Source: Brevibacterium luteolum (GTDB taxonomy: Bacteria > Actinomycetota > Actinomycetes > Actinomycetales > Brevibacteriaceae). From it: DNA of 64,000 nt. Both the position numbers and the translations under genes were made by a program. The stretch is from contig NZ_JABEMC010000001.1 in NCBI RefSeq assembly GCF_013004595.1, forward strand, positions 434,001 through 498,000, written 5' to 3'. Shown piece after piece: positions 25,181 through 34,777 of this stretch. The notes under the pieces were generated by a model, which saw only the letters and a program-made list of their open reading frames with translations, was not told the DNA's origin and searched no databases. Every line of letters begins with the position of its first letter. Positions within the stretch are counted from its first letter, which is position 1.

Positions 25181-28100
25181 ATGCCCTCTCAGTCTACGTC
25201 CCAGCGACCTGACCGGCGCTTCAGTCTTCGCGAGATGTGGCGGCAGGCTGCGCATACTCCCGTCTTCAGGACTTTGGCCGGGGCGCTGGCTCTGGCGCTC
25301 GCGGTCGGGCTCGGCGTCGTTGCCGGCGTCATCGTGCCGGCAGGTGAGGCTGAGGCCAAGCCCATCACGCCGATGTCGCAGCGCTACAACGCCACTGTCA
25401 ACGGCGACTTCCTCATGGTGGGCAATGGTGCCCTCGAGTGCGATAAGACGAAACCGACATGGCGCACCGATGCCAACTGCACCGGCCTGCACGGCGGCTC
25501 CGCGAGCGACTCTCCGAATGACTTCCTGTGGATGAAGAACAGCGTCAACGGTGCTGCCGGCATGGGTGCGAACTCCTCCTCAGCGAGCGTCACCGTGCCG
25601 GCCGGAGCGAAAGTCGTCAAAGCGCAGCTGTACTGGTCGGGCAACACCGGCTACGTCAACGGGGTCGCCGGTGTGCGCTGCACGGCAAACGCGCGCGGCA
25701 CCCTGCCGAACTGGGTGGCCAGTGAGGGCAGCCCGCAGTCGACGCGGCCGCGCATCTCCGTCGCCGGCAGCGCACCGGTGTCGGTCGATGTCGGGCGCTA
25801 CACGCAGGAGAGCAACGCTGACCTGGGCAGCAACGGCATTCAGTACTACTCCGCCTCAGCCGACGTCACCGCACAGTTCGCCAATGTGCCCACCGGTTCA
25901 GCACAGACCGTGACGGTCGGTAACCTGTGGTCGGTCCAGGGATACGGCTGCTACACCGGCTGGTCGCTGGCGGTCGTGTACGACTTCGGCACATTCGTGC
26001 CCGGCAACGCCGCCGCCGCGGCCCGCACTGTCATTCTCTACGACGGTCACGTCCGCAAACAGCCGGGCGAGCAGTCGGAGAACGTCACGTTCGACGGCTT
26101 CACCGCCCAAGGCCCGGGAGCGCGCGCCGGGTTCAGCCTGTATGAAGGTGACCGCTCGATCAGCGGCGATACCGCCCGCTACCGGACATCGAGCAGCCCG
26201 ACGCTGCGCGAGATCCCCAACGCCTACGGGGAGACCGGCAACATCGGTGTGTCCCGGGCTGAAGGCTCGCAGAACTACCGGTCGTACCCGAACTCGAATC
26301 CCTTCGTCAACGCCAGCGTCGACGTGCTCACTACATCGCTGCCCAACGTCAGGGAGGGTGACACGAGCACCACGCTCAGCCTGTCGACGACCGGCGACTC
26401 GTACCTGCTGCAGAACTCGATCTTCTCCGTGCCCACTGGTGCGGTGCGCATTAAAAAGAGCTTCAACGGCACCGACGATACGCAGACCGTCAAGCAGGGG
26501 GAGCGGCCGAGCTACACGATCACCGTTACCAACAGCGGATCCACGGAACTGAGAAACGTCCGGGTCGAAGACCCTGCTGCCCCGGAGTGCGCCCGCACGA
26601 TCGGCAGTATGCCGGCCCCGACTGCTGACGGATACGAGCAGACTTACACCTGTGAGGGACCAGAGACCTCGCAACCGCTGACGAACACCGCCTCAGTGAA
26701 AGCGAGCACGCCGAACGGCGCAGACCTGGCATCCAGTGATACGAGCCAGGTCGAGACAGCTGGCATCGACGTCTCGAAGAACGCCGATCCCACCGTGGTC
26801 CCGGCAGGCGAGGACGTCACCTGGACGATCTCGGTGACCAACAGCGGATCCGTGCCGCTGGAGAACATCACCATTGAAGACAGCGTGCTGGACTCCTGCG
26901 ACCAGTCAGACCTGTCGCTGGCACCGTACGAGTCCCGCGAGTTCACCTGCAGCGGCCCGGTCACCGGTGTGACGACCAACAAGGTCACCGCCACCGGCGA
27001 GGCCGGATCGCTCACCGTCTCCGACGAAGCGACCGCCAGCGCCTCGGCGATCGCCCTGCAGCTGCAGAAGCAGGCTGGTGCGTTCACCGACGTCGACAAC
27101 TCCGGCACTCAGAACGCCGGCGACACCATCGAATACACCTTCAAGCTGACGAACTCGGGCTCGGCACCGCTGACGAACCTGTCAGTCTCCGACCCGAAGA
27201 TCGGCGACATCACCTGCCCATCGGACACCATCCTCGGCGTGGGTGAGAGCGTCGACTGCACGGCAGCGACCTACACCCTCACGCAGGCGGACGTCGATGC
27301 CGGCAAGGTCGACAACACCGCCACAGCCGAAGCGACCGACACGAACGGAATCGCCACAGCGAAAGCCGAGAGCTCAGCGACCGCAGAGATCTCCTCGATC
27401 TCCTCGGTCAACCTGCAGAAGTCCGCTTCGCAGATCACCTCTCCCGACGGCACTCCGCGCGAACCCGAAGACGTGGTTCCCGGCGACACGATCACCTACT
27501 CCTTCAGCGTGACGAACACCGGCACCACGACCCTGCGCGACGTCCGGCTCACCGATGAGCTGCTCGGCATCGACAATGTCGCCTGCCCGATCCCCGGCGG
27601 AGCGCTGGCCCCGGGTGAGACCGTCGAATGCCCGTCGGAAACCCACACGATCACGCAGACCGACCTCGATGACGAGAAGCTGGAGAACACCGCCACCGCG
27701 ACCGCCCAGCCGCCGCTGGGCGACCGGATCTCCAACGACTCCAGCATCACCGTGCCGGTCGGCAGCGACGCCGGTGCACTGCAGCTGATCAAATCGATCA
27801 CCGGCGGCAGCGATGCCGACGGCAATGGCCGCGTCAGCGCCGGAGACACCGCTGAATACAGCTTCACTGTCACCAACACCGGCAACGTCACACTGCGAGA
27901 TCTGGCCATCAGCGACCCGCAGGCACAAGGCGACATCACCTGTGAGGCGACGTCACTCGCCCCGCGCGAATCGACCACCTGCACCGGCGCGTTCCACGTC
28001 CTCACCCAGGACGACCTCGACTCCGGATCGTTCACCAACACCGCCACAGCCACCGGCAGGACTCCGCTGAACCAGGAGGTCAGCGCCGAGGACAGCGTCA

Positions 28101-31100
28101 CCGGCATGGTGACCCCGGCCTCGGGCATCAAGCTGACGAAGACCGTCGCCGACATCCCCGAGGGAGCAGGCGCAGGAACCGACGTGGAGTACACCTTCAC
28201 CATCGAGAACACCGGCGAGACCACGCTGCGCAACGTCACACTCGAGGACAACCGCCTCGACGCCCCGGCCACCTGCGACCCGGACACGACGACACTCGCC
28301 CCAGGAGAGACGCTGACGTGCACCGGCACGCACGCGCTGACCCAGGACGAAGTCGACGCCGGAGTGGTGAGCAACGACGCGCTCGCCACCGGCACCCCGG
28401 ACAAGGGCGACTCGGTCACCTCCGATGACCACACCGCAGCAGTCATCCCGACGGAACCGAGCATGTCGGCGATGAAGTCCTCCGGTGAGATCGTCGACGC
28501 CAACAACAACGGCCACGTCGATGCCGGGGACACCGTCGACTTCAGCATCACGGTGAAGAACACCTCGACCGTGACGCTGACCGACCTGCGCGTCGAAGAC
28601 CCGCTCATCTCCGATGAGCCGCTGGAATGCGGCACGACGACGATCGCTCCGCTCGATGAAGTCGTCTGCGGGCCGTTCACCTACACGCTGACGCAGGCTG
28701 ACATCGACGCCGGCGTCATCGTCAACAACGCCCACGTCGAGGTCACCCCACCGAGTGGGGAGAAGCTCACCGACGACCCGGTCGAGAGCGTCATCATCGA
28801 ACGGGATCCAGCGATCAGCGTCGAGAAGTCGGTCTCGGACCTGAAGGACACCGACGGCAACGGACCAGACCCCGGTGACACGCTGTCCTACAGCTTCGAG
28901 GTCACCAACACCGGCAACACGACCGTGACCGGCATCGAACTGACCGATGAGATGCTCGGCGGTGTCCTCGAATGCGGAACCGAGTTCCCGACGACGCTCG
29001 CACCAGGGGAGTCGGCGACCTGCGGGCCGATCGACTACTTCCTCAGCTTCGACGACGTCGACGCCGAGGGCGTGCGCAACACGGTGAAGGTCACCGGCGA
29101 CTCCCAGGGCACACCGGTCGAGAGCACCGATGAGCTGCTGACGCCGATCACCGGCGCGACACCGTCGATCGACCTGAAGAAGACCGGTGAGCACTCCGAC
29201 GTCAACGGCAACGGCATCGTCGACGTCGGTGATGAGATCACCTACACCTTCGATGTCACCAACACCGGTGCGATCACCCTTGCCGACATCGAACTCACCG
29301 ACCCCCGCCTCGGCGGCGCCGTCGAGTGCCCTGAAGAGGTGCTCGCCTCCGGATCGCAGATGACGTGCACCGGTGCGACGCTGACGATCACCCAGGAGGA
29401 CATCGACTCCGGGTCCGTCGACAACACCGCCACCGTCAACGGCAAGCCCCTCAACGGAGCCGACGAGGTCACCGACGACGGCAGCTTCAGCCTGCCGGTC
29501 ACCGGCATCCCGACCTTCACCATGGAGAAGAGCGCGAGCTCCGGTGAGGACCGCGACGGTTCGGGAACCGCGACCCCGGGTGACACCATCGACTACACCT
29601 TCGAGGTGACGAACACCGGAATCCTCACGATCTCGAACCTCGCCATCGACGACCCGAAGCTCGGCGAGGTCACCTGTGACCCGTCGACGCTTGCACCGGG
29701 TGCCTCGGTGACGTGCACGGCAGAACCGTACGAGATCACGCAGGCCGACATCGACGCCGGAGAGGTGGAGAACACCGCCACCGTCACCGGCACCGGCCCG
29801 CACGGCGACGATCCCGAGCCGGTGACCGACTCGGCCGTGCTGCCGCTGCCCAGCGCCCCGGACATCAACCTCGTCAAGACGAGCGGCCGTCCGATCGACG
29901 ATGACGGCAACGAGGTCGGTGACAGCCCGGACAATCCGGTGCGCGAAGGCAACCGGATCCCGTACACCTTCGAGGTCAAGAACACCGGCAACCTCACCTT
30001 GACCGACGTCGTCGTCAACGACGCCACCGTCAGCGACGACCCGATCACCTGTGAGGCCGACACCCTGGCCCCCGGAGAGACGACGACATGCGGGCCGGTG
30101 TACTACTCGCTCACGCTCGACGACGTCAACGCCCGCCACGTGCTCAACACGGCAACTGTCACCGGCTCGGCGTCGAACGGTTCGGAGGTCGACGCCACCG
30201 ACACAGTCGACACCGCGTTCTCCGGCCGCGGCGCGCTGACGCTGACGAAGGACAACTCGGGTGTCAACGACATCGACGACAACGGCGTCGACGTCGGCGA
30301 CACAGTCGACTGGACCTTCACGGTGCGCAACACCGGCACGCAGACCGTCAGCGACATCTGGATCGACGACGAGCTGCTGGCCGACAGCACCATCACCTGT
30401 GAAGCCACCGAACTCGCCCCCGGCGAGACGACCGACTGCACCGTCGCCCCGGCCTACGCGCTGACGCAGGCCGACGTCGATGCCGGCATGGTGGAGAACA
30501 CGGCGATCGCCCGCGGGAGGTTGAGCGAGTTCGACATCGAATCCCCGGAGACGATCTCGACGGTGACCTTCACCGGATACGGTGCCTTCGAACTCGACAA
30601 GACCGCCGGAGACGTCGTCGATGCCAACGGCAACGGCCGCACCGATGCCGGTGACACCATCACCTACGGCTTCCGTGTTGAGAACACCGGCAAGACCACG
30701 CTGACGTCGGTGAGCCTTGATGATCCGAAGCTCGGTCTCGAAGGCGTGGCCTGTCAGCTGCCCGACGGCGGACTGGCACCAGGTGCCGCCGTCGACTGCG
30801 CAGAGCAGACCTACACGCTCACCCAGGCTGACATCGACGCCGGCGAGGTGAAGAACATCGCCACGATCTCCGGTCGCGGCCCCGGCGCCCCGCCGGAGGA
30901 CTCGACCGATGAGGTGACGAAGGAACTCGACACCGCCAGCGCGATCGGACTGGAGAAGTCCGTCTCCGAGGTCGTCGACACCAACGGCGACGACCGTGTG
31001 AGCGCGGGTGACCAGGTCGAGTACTCCTTCGAGCTGACCAACACCGGTGTCACCACCCTGACCCGGGCGACCCTGACCGATGAGAAGCTCGGACTCGACG

Positions 31101-33217
31101 GCGTTGAGTGCGCGCTTCCCGACGAGGGCCTGGCACCAGGGGAGAAGGCCACCTGTGACAGCGTCACCTACACGCTCACCCAGGGCGACGTCGACGCCGG
31201 GAAGGTGACCAACACGGCTACCATCACCGGCACCGACACGAAGGGCACCACCACCTCGGGCGAGGACGACGCCGAGCGCACGTTCACCGCCGAGACCGCC
31301 CTGAGCCTGGAGAAGCAGGCCGGCGCCGTCACCGACGCCAACGACAACGGCCGCGTCGATGCCGGTGACACGATCGACTACACGTTCACGATCACGAACA
31401 CCGGTGCGACGACGCTCGATGCGATCAGCCTCGACGACCCGCTGCTCGGCGGCGACGTCAGCTGCCCGGCGCTGCCCGATGAGGGACTGCCGCCAGGCGA
31501 GTCGCTCGAGTGCGGACCGCACACGTACACGATCACGCAGGACGACGTCGATGCCGGTGAGGTGACGAACACAGCGACCGCCGGCGGTGAGCGCGAGGCC
31601 GGGAACAACCCGCCGGACGCCACCGACGAGACGCGCACGCCGATCGACGGCAGTGCGAGCCTGGCGGTGATCAAGACCGCCGGTGACATCGTCGACGCCA
31701 ACGGCAGCGGCAAGGTCGATGCCGGTGACACGATCGAGTACACAGTCGCCGTCGAGAACACCGGCACGCTCACCGTCCGCGACGTCACCGTCACCGACCC
31801 GCTGCTCGGCGGGGAGATGACCGACTGCAGCCCAGCCGTCCCGGCCACGCTACAGCCCGGTGACGACCCGCTGACCTGCACCGGCACCTACACGCTCACG
31901 GCTGCCGACCTCGACCGCGGATCGGTCGAGAACACGGCCAAGGCGAGCGGGACGTCAGGACCGGACGACGCACCGGTCGAGGATGAGAACACGATCACGA
32001 CCCCGGTCGACGGCAGCGCGGCAGTCTCGCTGTCGAAGACCGCAGGTGCGGTCGAGGACACCAACGGTAGCGGCCGCATCGATGCGGGTGACCAGGTGAG
32101 CTACACGTTCACCATCACCAACACCGGTGACGTCGGCCTGCGCAGCGCCACCCTGACCGACCCGAAGCTCGGCCTCGACGGGCACGACTGCCAGCTGGCA
32201 GACACCCTCGAGCCAGGCGAATCGGCAGAGTGCCAGGCGCCGGCCTACACGCTCACGCAGGAGGACATCGACGCCGGAACGGTGGAGAACACCGCGACGG
32301 TCGATGCCGTCGACACCCGCGACCGCACGGTCAGCGCCGACGATTCGGCAGACGTGACCTTCGATCGGGAAGGCGGCGTCGAGCTGAAGAAGGAGGCCGG
32401 CGAGGTCACCGACGTCGACGGCGACGGCATCGGGGCAGGGGACACGATCTCCTACACCTTCACCGTCACCAACACCGGCACGACGACTCTGACCGACATC
32501 GCGGTCACCGACCCGATGCTCGACGGCACCGAGGTCACCTGCGCGCAGACGACCCTGGCGCCAGGGGAGTCGACGCAGTGCGGCCCGGTCGACTACGAGC
32601 TCACGCAGGCGGACGCCGATGCCGGTGAGGTGACCAACTCCGCGAACGTCACCGGCAAGCGGCCGGACGGCGAGACCGAGACCGACGAGGACTCGATCAC
32701 GACACCGGTGCCGGCGCAGAAGTCGGTCAAGCTGGAGAAGCACGCCGAGGGTCCGAAGGACACCAACGGCAGCGGCAAGGCCGACGCCGGCGACACCATC
32801 GAGTACAGCTTCACCGTCACCAATGACGGCCATGTCACGCTGACCGAGATCGTCATAGACGATCCGCTGCTCGGCGGTGAGATGGCCTGCGACATCGGCA
32901 CGCTGGCACCCGGAGAATCCGCGGAGTGCGGCCCGTATCCGTACACGATCACCGCCGAGGACATCGCACGCGGCGAGGTCACCAACGACGCCACGGTCAT
33001 CGGCATCCCCGACGACGGCGACGACGATGACGGCGGCCGCGATGATCACGACAAGCCCAAGCCGCCGCCGACCGAGGACGACGACTCGAAGAAGATCGAG
33101 ACGGATAAGCTGCCGCGCACCGGCACGGAGATCGCCGCGATGGCGATCCTGGCCGCCCTGCTCATCGGAGCCGGCGTGACCGCCGTGCTCGTGATCCGCA
33201 GGCGCCGGCGCAGCTGA
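25181..33217 (+). CDS. Giant LPxTG surface protein with about 19 DUF11/DUF7507-type repeats
   Basis: 2678 residues. A basic N-terminus and hydrophobic segment (about 33-58) form a long signal peptide. A unique head domain (about 60-420) with several Cys and Trp residues resembles the N-terminal part of actinobacterial DUF11 adhesins. Repeats begin near 420: two divergent DUF11 units, then 17 units of 110-125 residues with the pattern DxNGxGxxDAGDTI-YTFxVTNTG, then LAPGE, C-x-TYTLTQADIDAG and VxNTATV. Most units have an Asp/Asn/Gly-rich loop resembling a calcium-binding site and a pair of Cys. An Asp-rich spacer, LPRTG, a membrane helix and RRRRRS end the protein, so it should be sortase-anchored. 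Probably an adhesin or stalk. Confidence 0.93.
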   Translation: MPSQSTSQRPDRRFSLREMWRQAAHTPVFRTLAGALALALAVGLGVVAGVIVPAGEAEAKPITPMSQRYNATVNGDFLMVGNGALECDKTKPTWRTDANCTGLHGGSASDSPNDFLWMKNSVNGAAGMGANSSSASVTVPAGAKVVKAQLYWSGNTGYVNGVAGVRCTANARGTLPNWVASEGSPQSTRPRISVAGSAPVSVDVGRYTQESNADLGSNGIQYYSASADVTAQFANVPTGSAQTVTVGNLWSVQGYGCYTGWSLAVVYDFGTFVPGNAAAAARTVILYDGHVRKQPGEQSENVTFDGFTAQGPGARAGFSLYEGDRSISGDTARYRTSSSPTLREIPNAYGETGNIGVSRAEGSQNYRSYPNSNPFVNASVDVLTTSLPNVREGDTSTTLSLSTTGDSYLLQNSIFSVPTGAVRIKKSFNGTDDTQTVKQGERPSYTITVTNSGSTELRNVRVEDPAAPECARTIGSMPAPTADGYEQTYTCEGPETSQPLTNTASVKASTPNGADLASSDTSQVETAGIDVSKNADPTVVPAGEDVTWTISVTNSGSVPLENITIEDSVLDSCDQSDLSLAPYESREFTCSGPVTGVTTNKVTATGEAGSLTVSDEATASASAIALQLQKQAGAFTDVDNSGTQNAGDTIEYTFKLTNSGSAPLTNLSVSDPKIGDITCPSDTILGVGESVDCTAATYTLTQADVDAGKVDNTATAEATDTNGIATAKAESSATAEISSISSVNLQKSASQITSPDGTPREPEDVVPGDTITYSFSVTNTGTTTLRDVRLTDELLGIDNVACPIPGGALAPGETVECPSETHTITQTDLDDEKLENTATATAQPPLGDRISNDSSITVPVGSDAGALQLIKSITGGSDADGNGRVSAGDTAEYSFTVTNTGNVTLRDLAISDPQAQGDITCEATSLAPRESTTCTGAFHVLTQDDLDSGSFTNTATATGRTPLNQEVSAEDSVTGMVTPASGIKLTKTVADIPEGAGAGTDVEYTFTIENTGETTLRNVTLEDNRLDAPATCDPDTTTLAPGETLTCTGTHALTQDEVDAGVVSNDALATGTPDKGDSVTSDDHTAAVIPTEPSMSAMKSSGEIVDANNNGHVDAGDTVDFSITVKNTSTVTLTDLRVEDPLISDEPLECGTTTIAPLDEVVCGPFTYTLTQADIDAGVIVNNAHVEVTPPSGEKLTDDPVESVIIERDPAISVEKSVSDLKDTDGNGPDPGDTLSYSFEVTNTGNTTVTGIELTDEMLGGVLECGTEFPTTLAPGESATCGPIDYFLSFDDVDAEGVRNTVKVTGDSQGTPVESTDELLTPITGATPSIDLKKTGEHSDVNGNGIVDVGDEITYTFDVTNTGAITLADIELTDPRLGGAVECPEEVLASGSQMTCTGATLTITQEDIDSGSVDNTATVNGKPLNGADEVTDDGSFSLPVTGIPTFTMEKSASSGEDRDGSGTATPGDTIDYTFEVTNTGILTISNLAIDDPKLGEVTCDPSTLAPGASVTCTAEPYEITQADIDAGEVENTATVTGTGPHGDDPEPVTDSAVLPLPSAPDINLVKTSGRPIDDDGNEVGDSPDNPVREGNRIPYTFEVKNTGNLTLTDVVVNDATVSDDPITCEADTLAPGETTTCGPVYYSLTLDDVNARHVLNTATVTGSASNGSEVDATDTVDTAFSGRGALTLTKDNSGVNDIDDNGVDVGDTVDWTFTVRNTGTQTVSDIWIDDELLADSTITCEATELAPGETTDCTVAPAYALTQADVDAGMVENTAIARGRLSEFDIESPETISTVTFTGYGAFELDKTAGDVVDANGNGRTDAGDTITYGFRVENTGKTTLTSVSLDDPKLGLEGVACQLPDGGLAPGAAVDCAEQTYTLTQADIDAGEVKNIATISGRGPGAPPEDSTDEVTKELDTASAIGLEKSVSEVVDTNGDDRVSAGDQVEYSFELTNTGVTTLTRATLTDEKLGLDGVECALPDEGLAPGEKATCDSVTYTLTQGDVDAGKVTNTATITGTDTKGTTTSGEDDAERTFTAETALSLEKQAGAVTDANDNGRVDAGDTIDYTFTITNTGATTLDAISLDDPLLGGDVSCPALPDEGLPPGESLECGPHTYTITQDDVDAGEVTNTATAGGEREAGNNPPDATDETRTPIDGSASLAVIKTAGDIVDANGSGKVDAGDTIEYTVAVENTGTLTVRDVTVTDPLLGGEMTDCSPAVPATLQPGDDPLTCTGTYTLTAADLDRGSVENTAKASGTSGPDDAPVEDENTITTPVDGSAAVSLSKTAGAVEDTNGSGRIDAGDQVSYTFTITNTGDVGLRSATLTDPKLGLDGHDCQLADTLEPGESAECQAPAYTLTQEDIDAGTVENTATVDAVDTRDRTVSADDSADVTFDREGGVELKKEAGEVTDVDGDGIGAGDTISYTFTVTNTGTTTLTDIAVTDPMLDGTEVTCAQTTLAPGESTQCGPVDYELTQADADAGEVTNSANVTGKRPDGETETDEDSITTPVPAQKSVKLEKHAEGPKDTNGSGKADAGDTIEYSFTVTNDGHVTLTEIVIDDPLLGGEMACDIGTLAPGESAECGPYPYTITAEDIARGEVTNDATVIGIPDDGDDDDGGRDDHDKPKPPPTEDDDSKKIETDKLPRTGTEIAAMAILAALLIGAGVTAVLVIRRRRRS

Positions 33218-33327
33218 CCGCCCGCAGGGAGGGGCAACCGCGCCCGAGGCGGTGGTTGCCTTTCGAGCACTGGTCAGGTCGAAAGGAAACCGGTTTCGGC
33301 AAGCGGCAGCGCAGTCTGACAGCGGCA

Positions 33328-33362
33328 CACGGGCGGTGAGTCTTGAGGACTCACCGCCCGTG
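33328..33362 (+). terminator. Terminator of the giant surface-protein gene
   Basis: CACGGGCGGTGAGTC (33328-33342) pairs perfectly with GACTCACCGCCCGTG (33348-33362) over a 5-nt loop; a strong 15-bp stem. Confidence 0.85.
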
Positions 33363-33440
33363 GCGTGCGTGGGGGGCCTCTCAGGAGCTGTCGCCGGCCG
33401 TCAGCCTGTCGGCACGGCTGCTCCCTATTGGAGCAGCGAA

Positions 33441-33503
33441 GTCAGTGCGCCAGTCAACAAGGTGAGGTCAGTGCGCCAGTCAGCAAGGTGAGGTCAGTGC
33501 GCG
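33441..33503. repeat. 26-bp tandem repeat at the end of the 366-residue protein gene
   Basis: Units 33441-33466 and 33467-33492 (starting GTCAGTGCGCCAGTCA) differ at one position, and a third partial unit runs into the stop codon of the minus-strand gene. It looks like slippage duplication of the gene's 3' end. Confidence 0.8.
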
Positions 33504-34594
33504 CGGCGCCGGTCGCTGCGGCCGAGAAAGAAGACGACGAGGCCGATGGCCATCGCGGCGATGCCGACGAGCCCGCCGATCGCCCAGCCGGAACCGGTCG
33601 CGCTGGCCAGGTCGGCGGCATCGTCACCGGCGCTGTCAGCGCCCGCTTCAGCCGACCTTTCAGTCTGCCCACCAGGGGACCCCTCGGCGCTGATGACATC
33701 GTCAGTCGCGGACTCATCGTCATCGGGAGCCCGCGGGACCGGGTCGGCGTAGTTGTACTGCGGCTGCTGATTGCTGCCGTCACCCGTAGGGGCCCAATCA
33801 TCGCCAGCCTGACCGGGGACGCGGACGGACCGGCGGCCGTTGCCGGTGTTCGGGTCCTCCGGGCTGCTCGGCGGCGCTGTGGAGTCCGGCTGGTCGTCCT
33901 CGCTTGGGTCGGGCTCACGACGCAGATCATCGTCATTCGGCGGGTCGTCGTGTGGGGGAGGGGTCGTCGGTTTTGGCGAAGGCTCGCGCGTGGGCCCGTG
34001 GGATGGCGTCGGGTCGCCTGTCGGCGTCGGAGTCGCTGTTGGAGACGGTGAAGGCGGGTTCGAATGGCGGAGCGATTCAAGAGGGATCGGGGCAGAGGTG
34101 ACCTTCAGCTTCCGGTCGGATCCCAATTCGAAAGTAATCTGCGGATCGTCTTTGAACTTGATGCGCTCGCCGGCCCGCGGCATCGAACTCGATGCGGGCT
34201 CAGCATGGTGGGACTTCGCGACGATGAGGAATCCGTCGTCATCTACAGAGCATTCGGGATCGAAGCTGCTGATATTGCAGTCGAAAGTACTGTCTAAATC
34301 GCCGGGTTTCACGACACCGCCGTGACTTTTGACGAACTGGACGGCGCCGTCGATCTTCCGATACTCGGACCTGCCCTTGATGCTGCTCTCGTCCGGGCTT
34401 CGTAGGCTGGACGGGCCATGAGGTTCTGCGCTCGGCAGCGGCACACTGGGCGAAGAAGCTCCGGTGGAAACTGCCGAAGCCTCAGCAGACCCTCCCACGC
34501 CGGGCACAGCGCCGGTGAGCGGCACGCTCAGGGCAGCAACGACAGCAATCGCAGCGGCAACGCGTGCTGCGGCGGTGCGGTGTGGGGTATGCAT
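33494..34594 (-). CDS. Secreted, C-terminally membrane-anchored protein of unknown function
   Basis: 366 residues from ATG 34594 (AGGA just upstream); 21 further in-frame residues to 34657 look non-coding. Signal peptide (VAAAIAVVAALSVPLTGAVPG), a small globular region (about 55-165) with two Cys, then a long Pro/Thr/Ser/Asp-rich linker (about 170-330) and a C-terminal membrane helix followed by RSDRRRAH. No LPxTG. The linker suggests it spans the cell wall. No domain recognised. Confidence 0.7.
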   Translation of the reverse strand: MHTPHRTAAARVAAAIAVVAALSVPLTGAVPGVGGSAEASAVSTGASSPSVPLPSAEPHGPSSLRSPDESSIKGRSEYRKIDGAVQFVKSHGGVVKPGDLDSTFDCNISSFDPECSVDDDGFLIVAKSHHAEPASSSMPRAGERIKFKDDPQITFELGSDRKLKVTSAPIPLESLRHSNPPSPSPTATPTPTGDPTPSHGPTREPSPKPTTPPPHDDPPNDDDLRREPDPSEDDQPDSTAPPSSPEDPNTGNGRRSVRVPGQAGDDWAPTGDGSNQQPQYNYADPVPRAPDDDESATDDVISAEGSPGGQTERSAEAGADSAGDDAADLASATGSGWAIGGLVGIAAMAIGLVVFFLGRSDRRRAH

Positions 34595-34777
34595 CTGTCC
34601 TATAGGGCTCGCTGGCAGAATTCGTCGCCGGTCACGTCTTGCATTGCAAGAATGCATCGACGGCCAACAGTATGATAGCCGCCGGCCGAAGGGCGAACCA
34701 AAGCGAGGCCCCGAAATGGGGCGGCATCCGAGCCGCGCGTCGGCACCGTGAGAGAAGCGGCGTAAGCGACTGACCGG

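Noticed and set aside
27953..31522. 1189-codon minus-strand open frame opposite the giant surface protein
   Set aside because: It mirrors the repeats of the plus-strand gene, has no start signals and no recognisable domain.
25181..33217. Regular repeats might be a CRISPR array
   Set aside because: The repeats are protein-coding units of 330-375 bp without short identical direct repeats and unique spacers.
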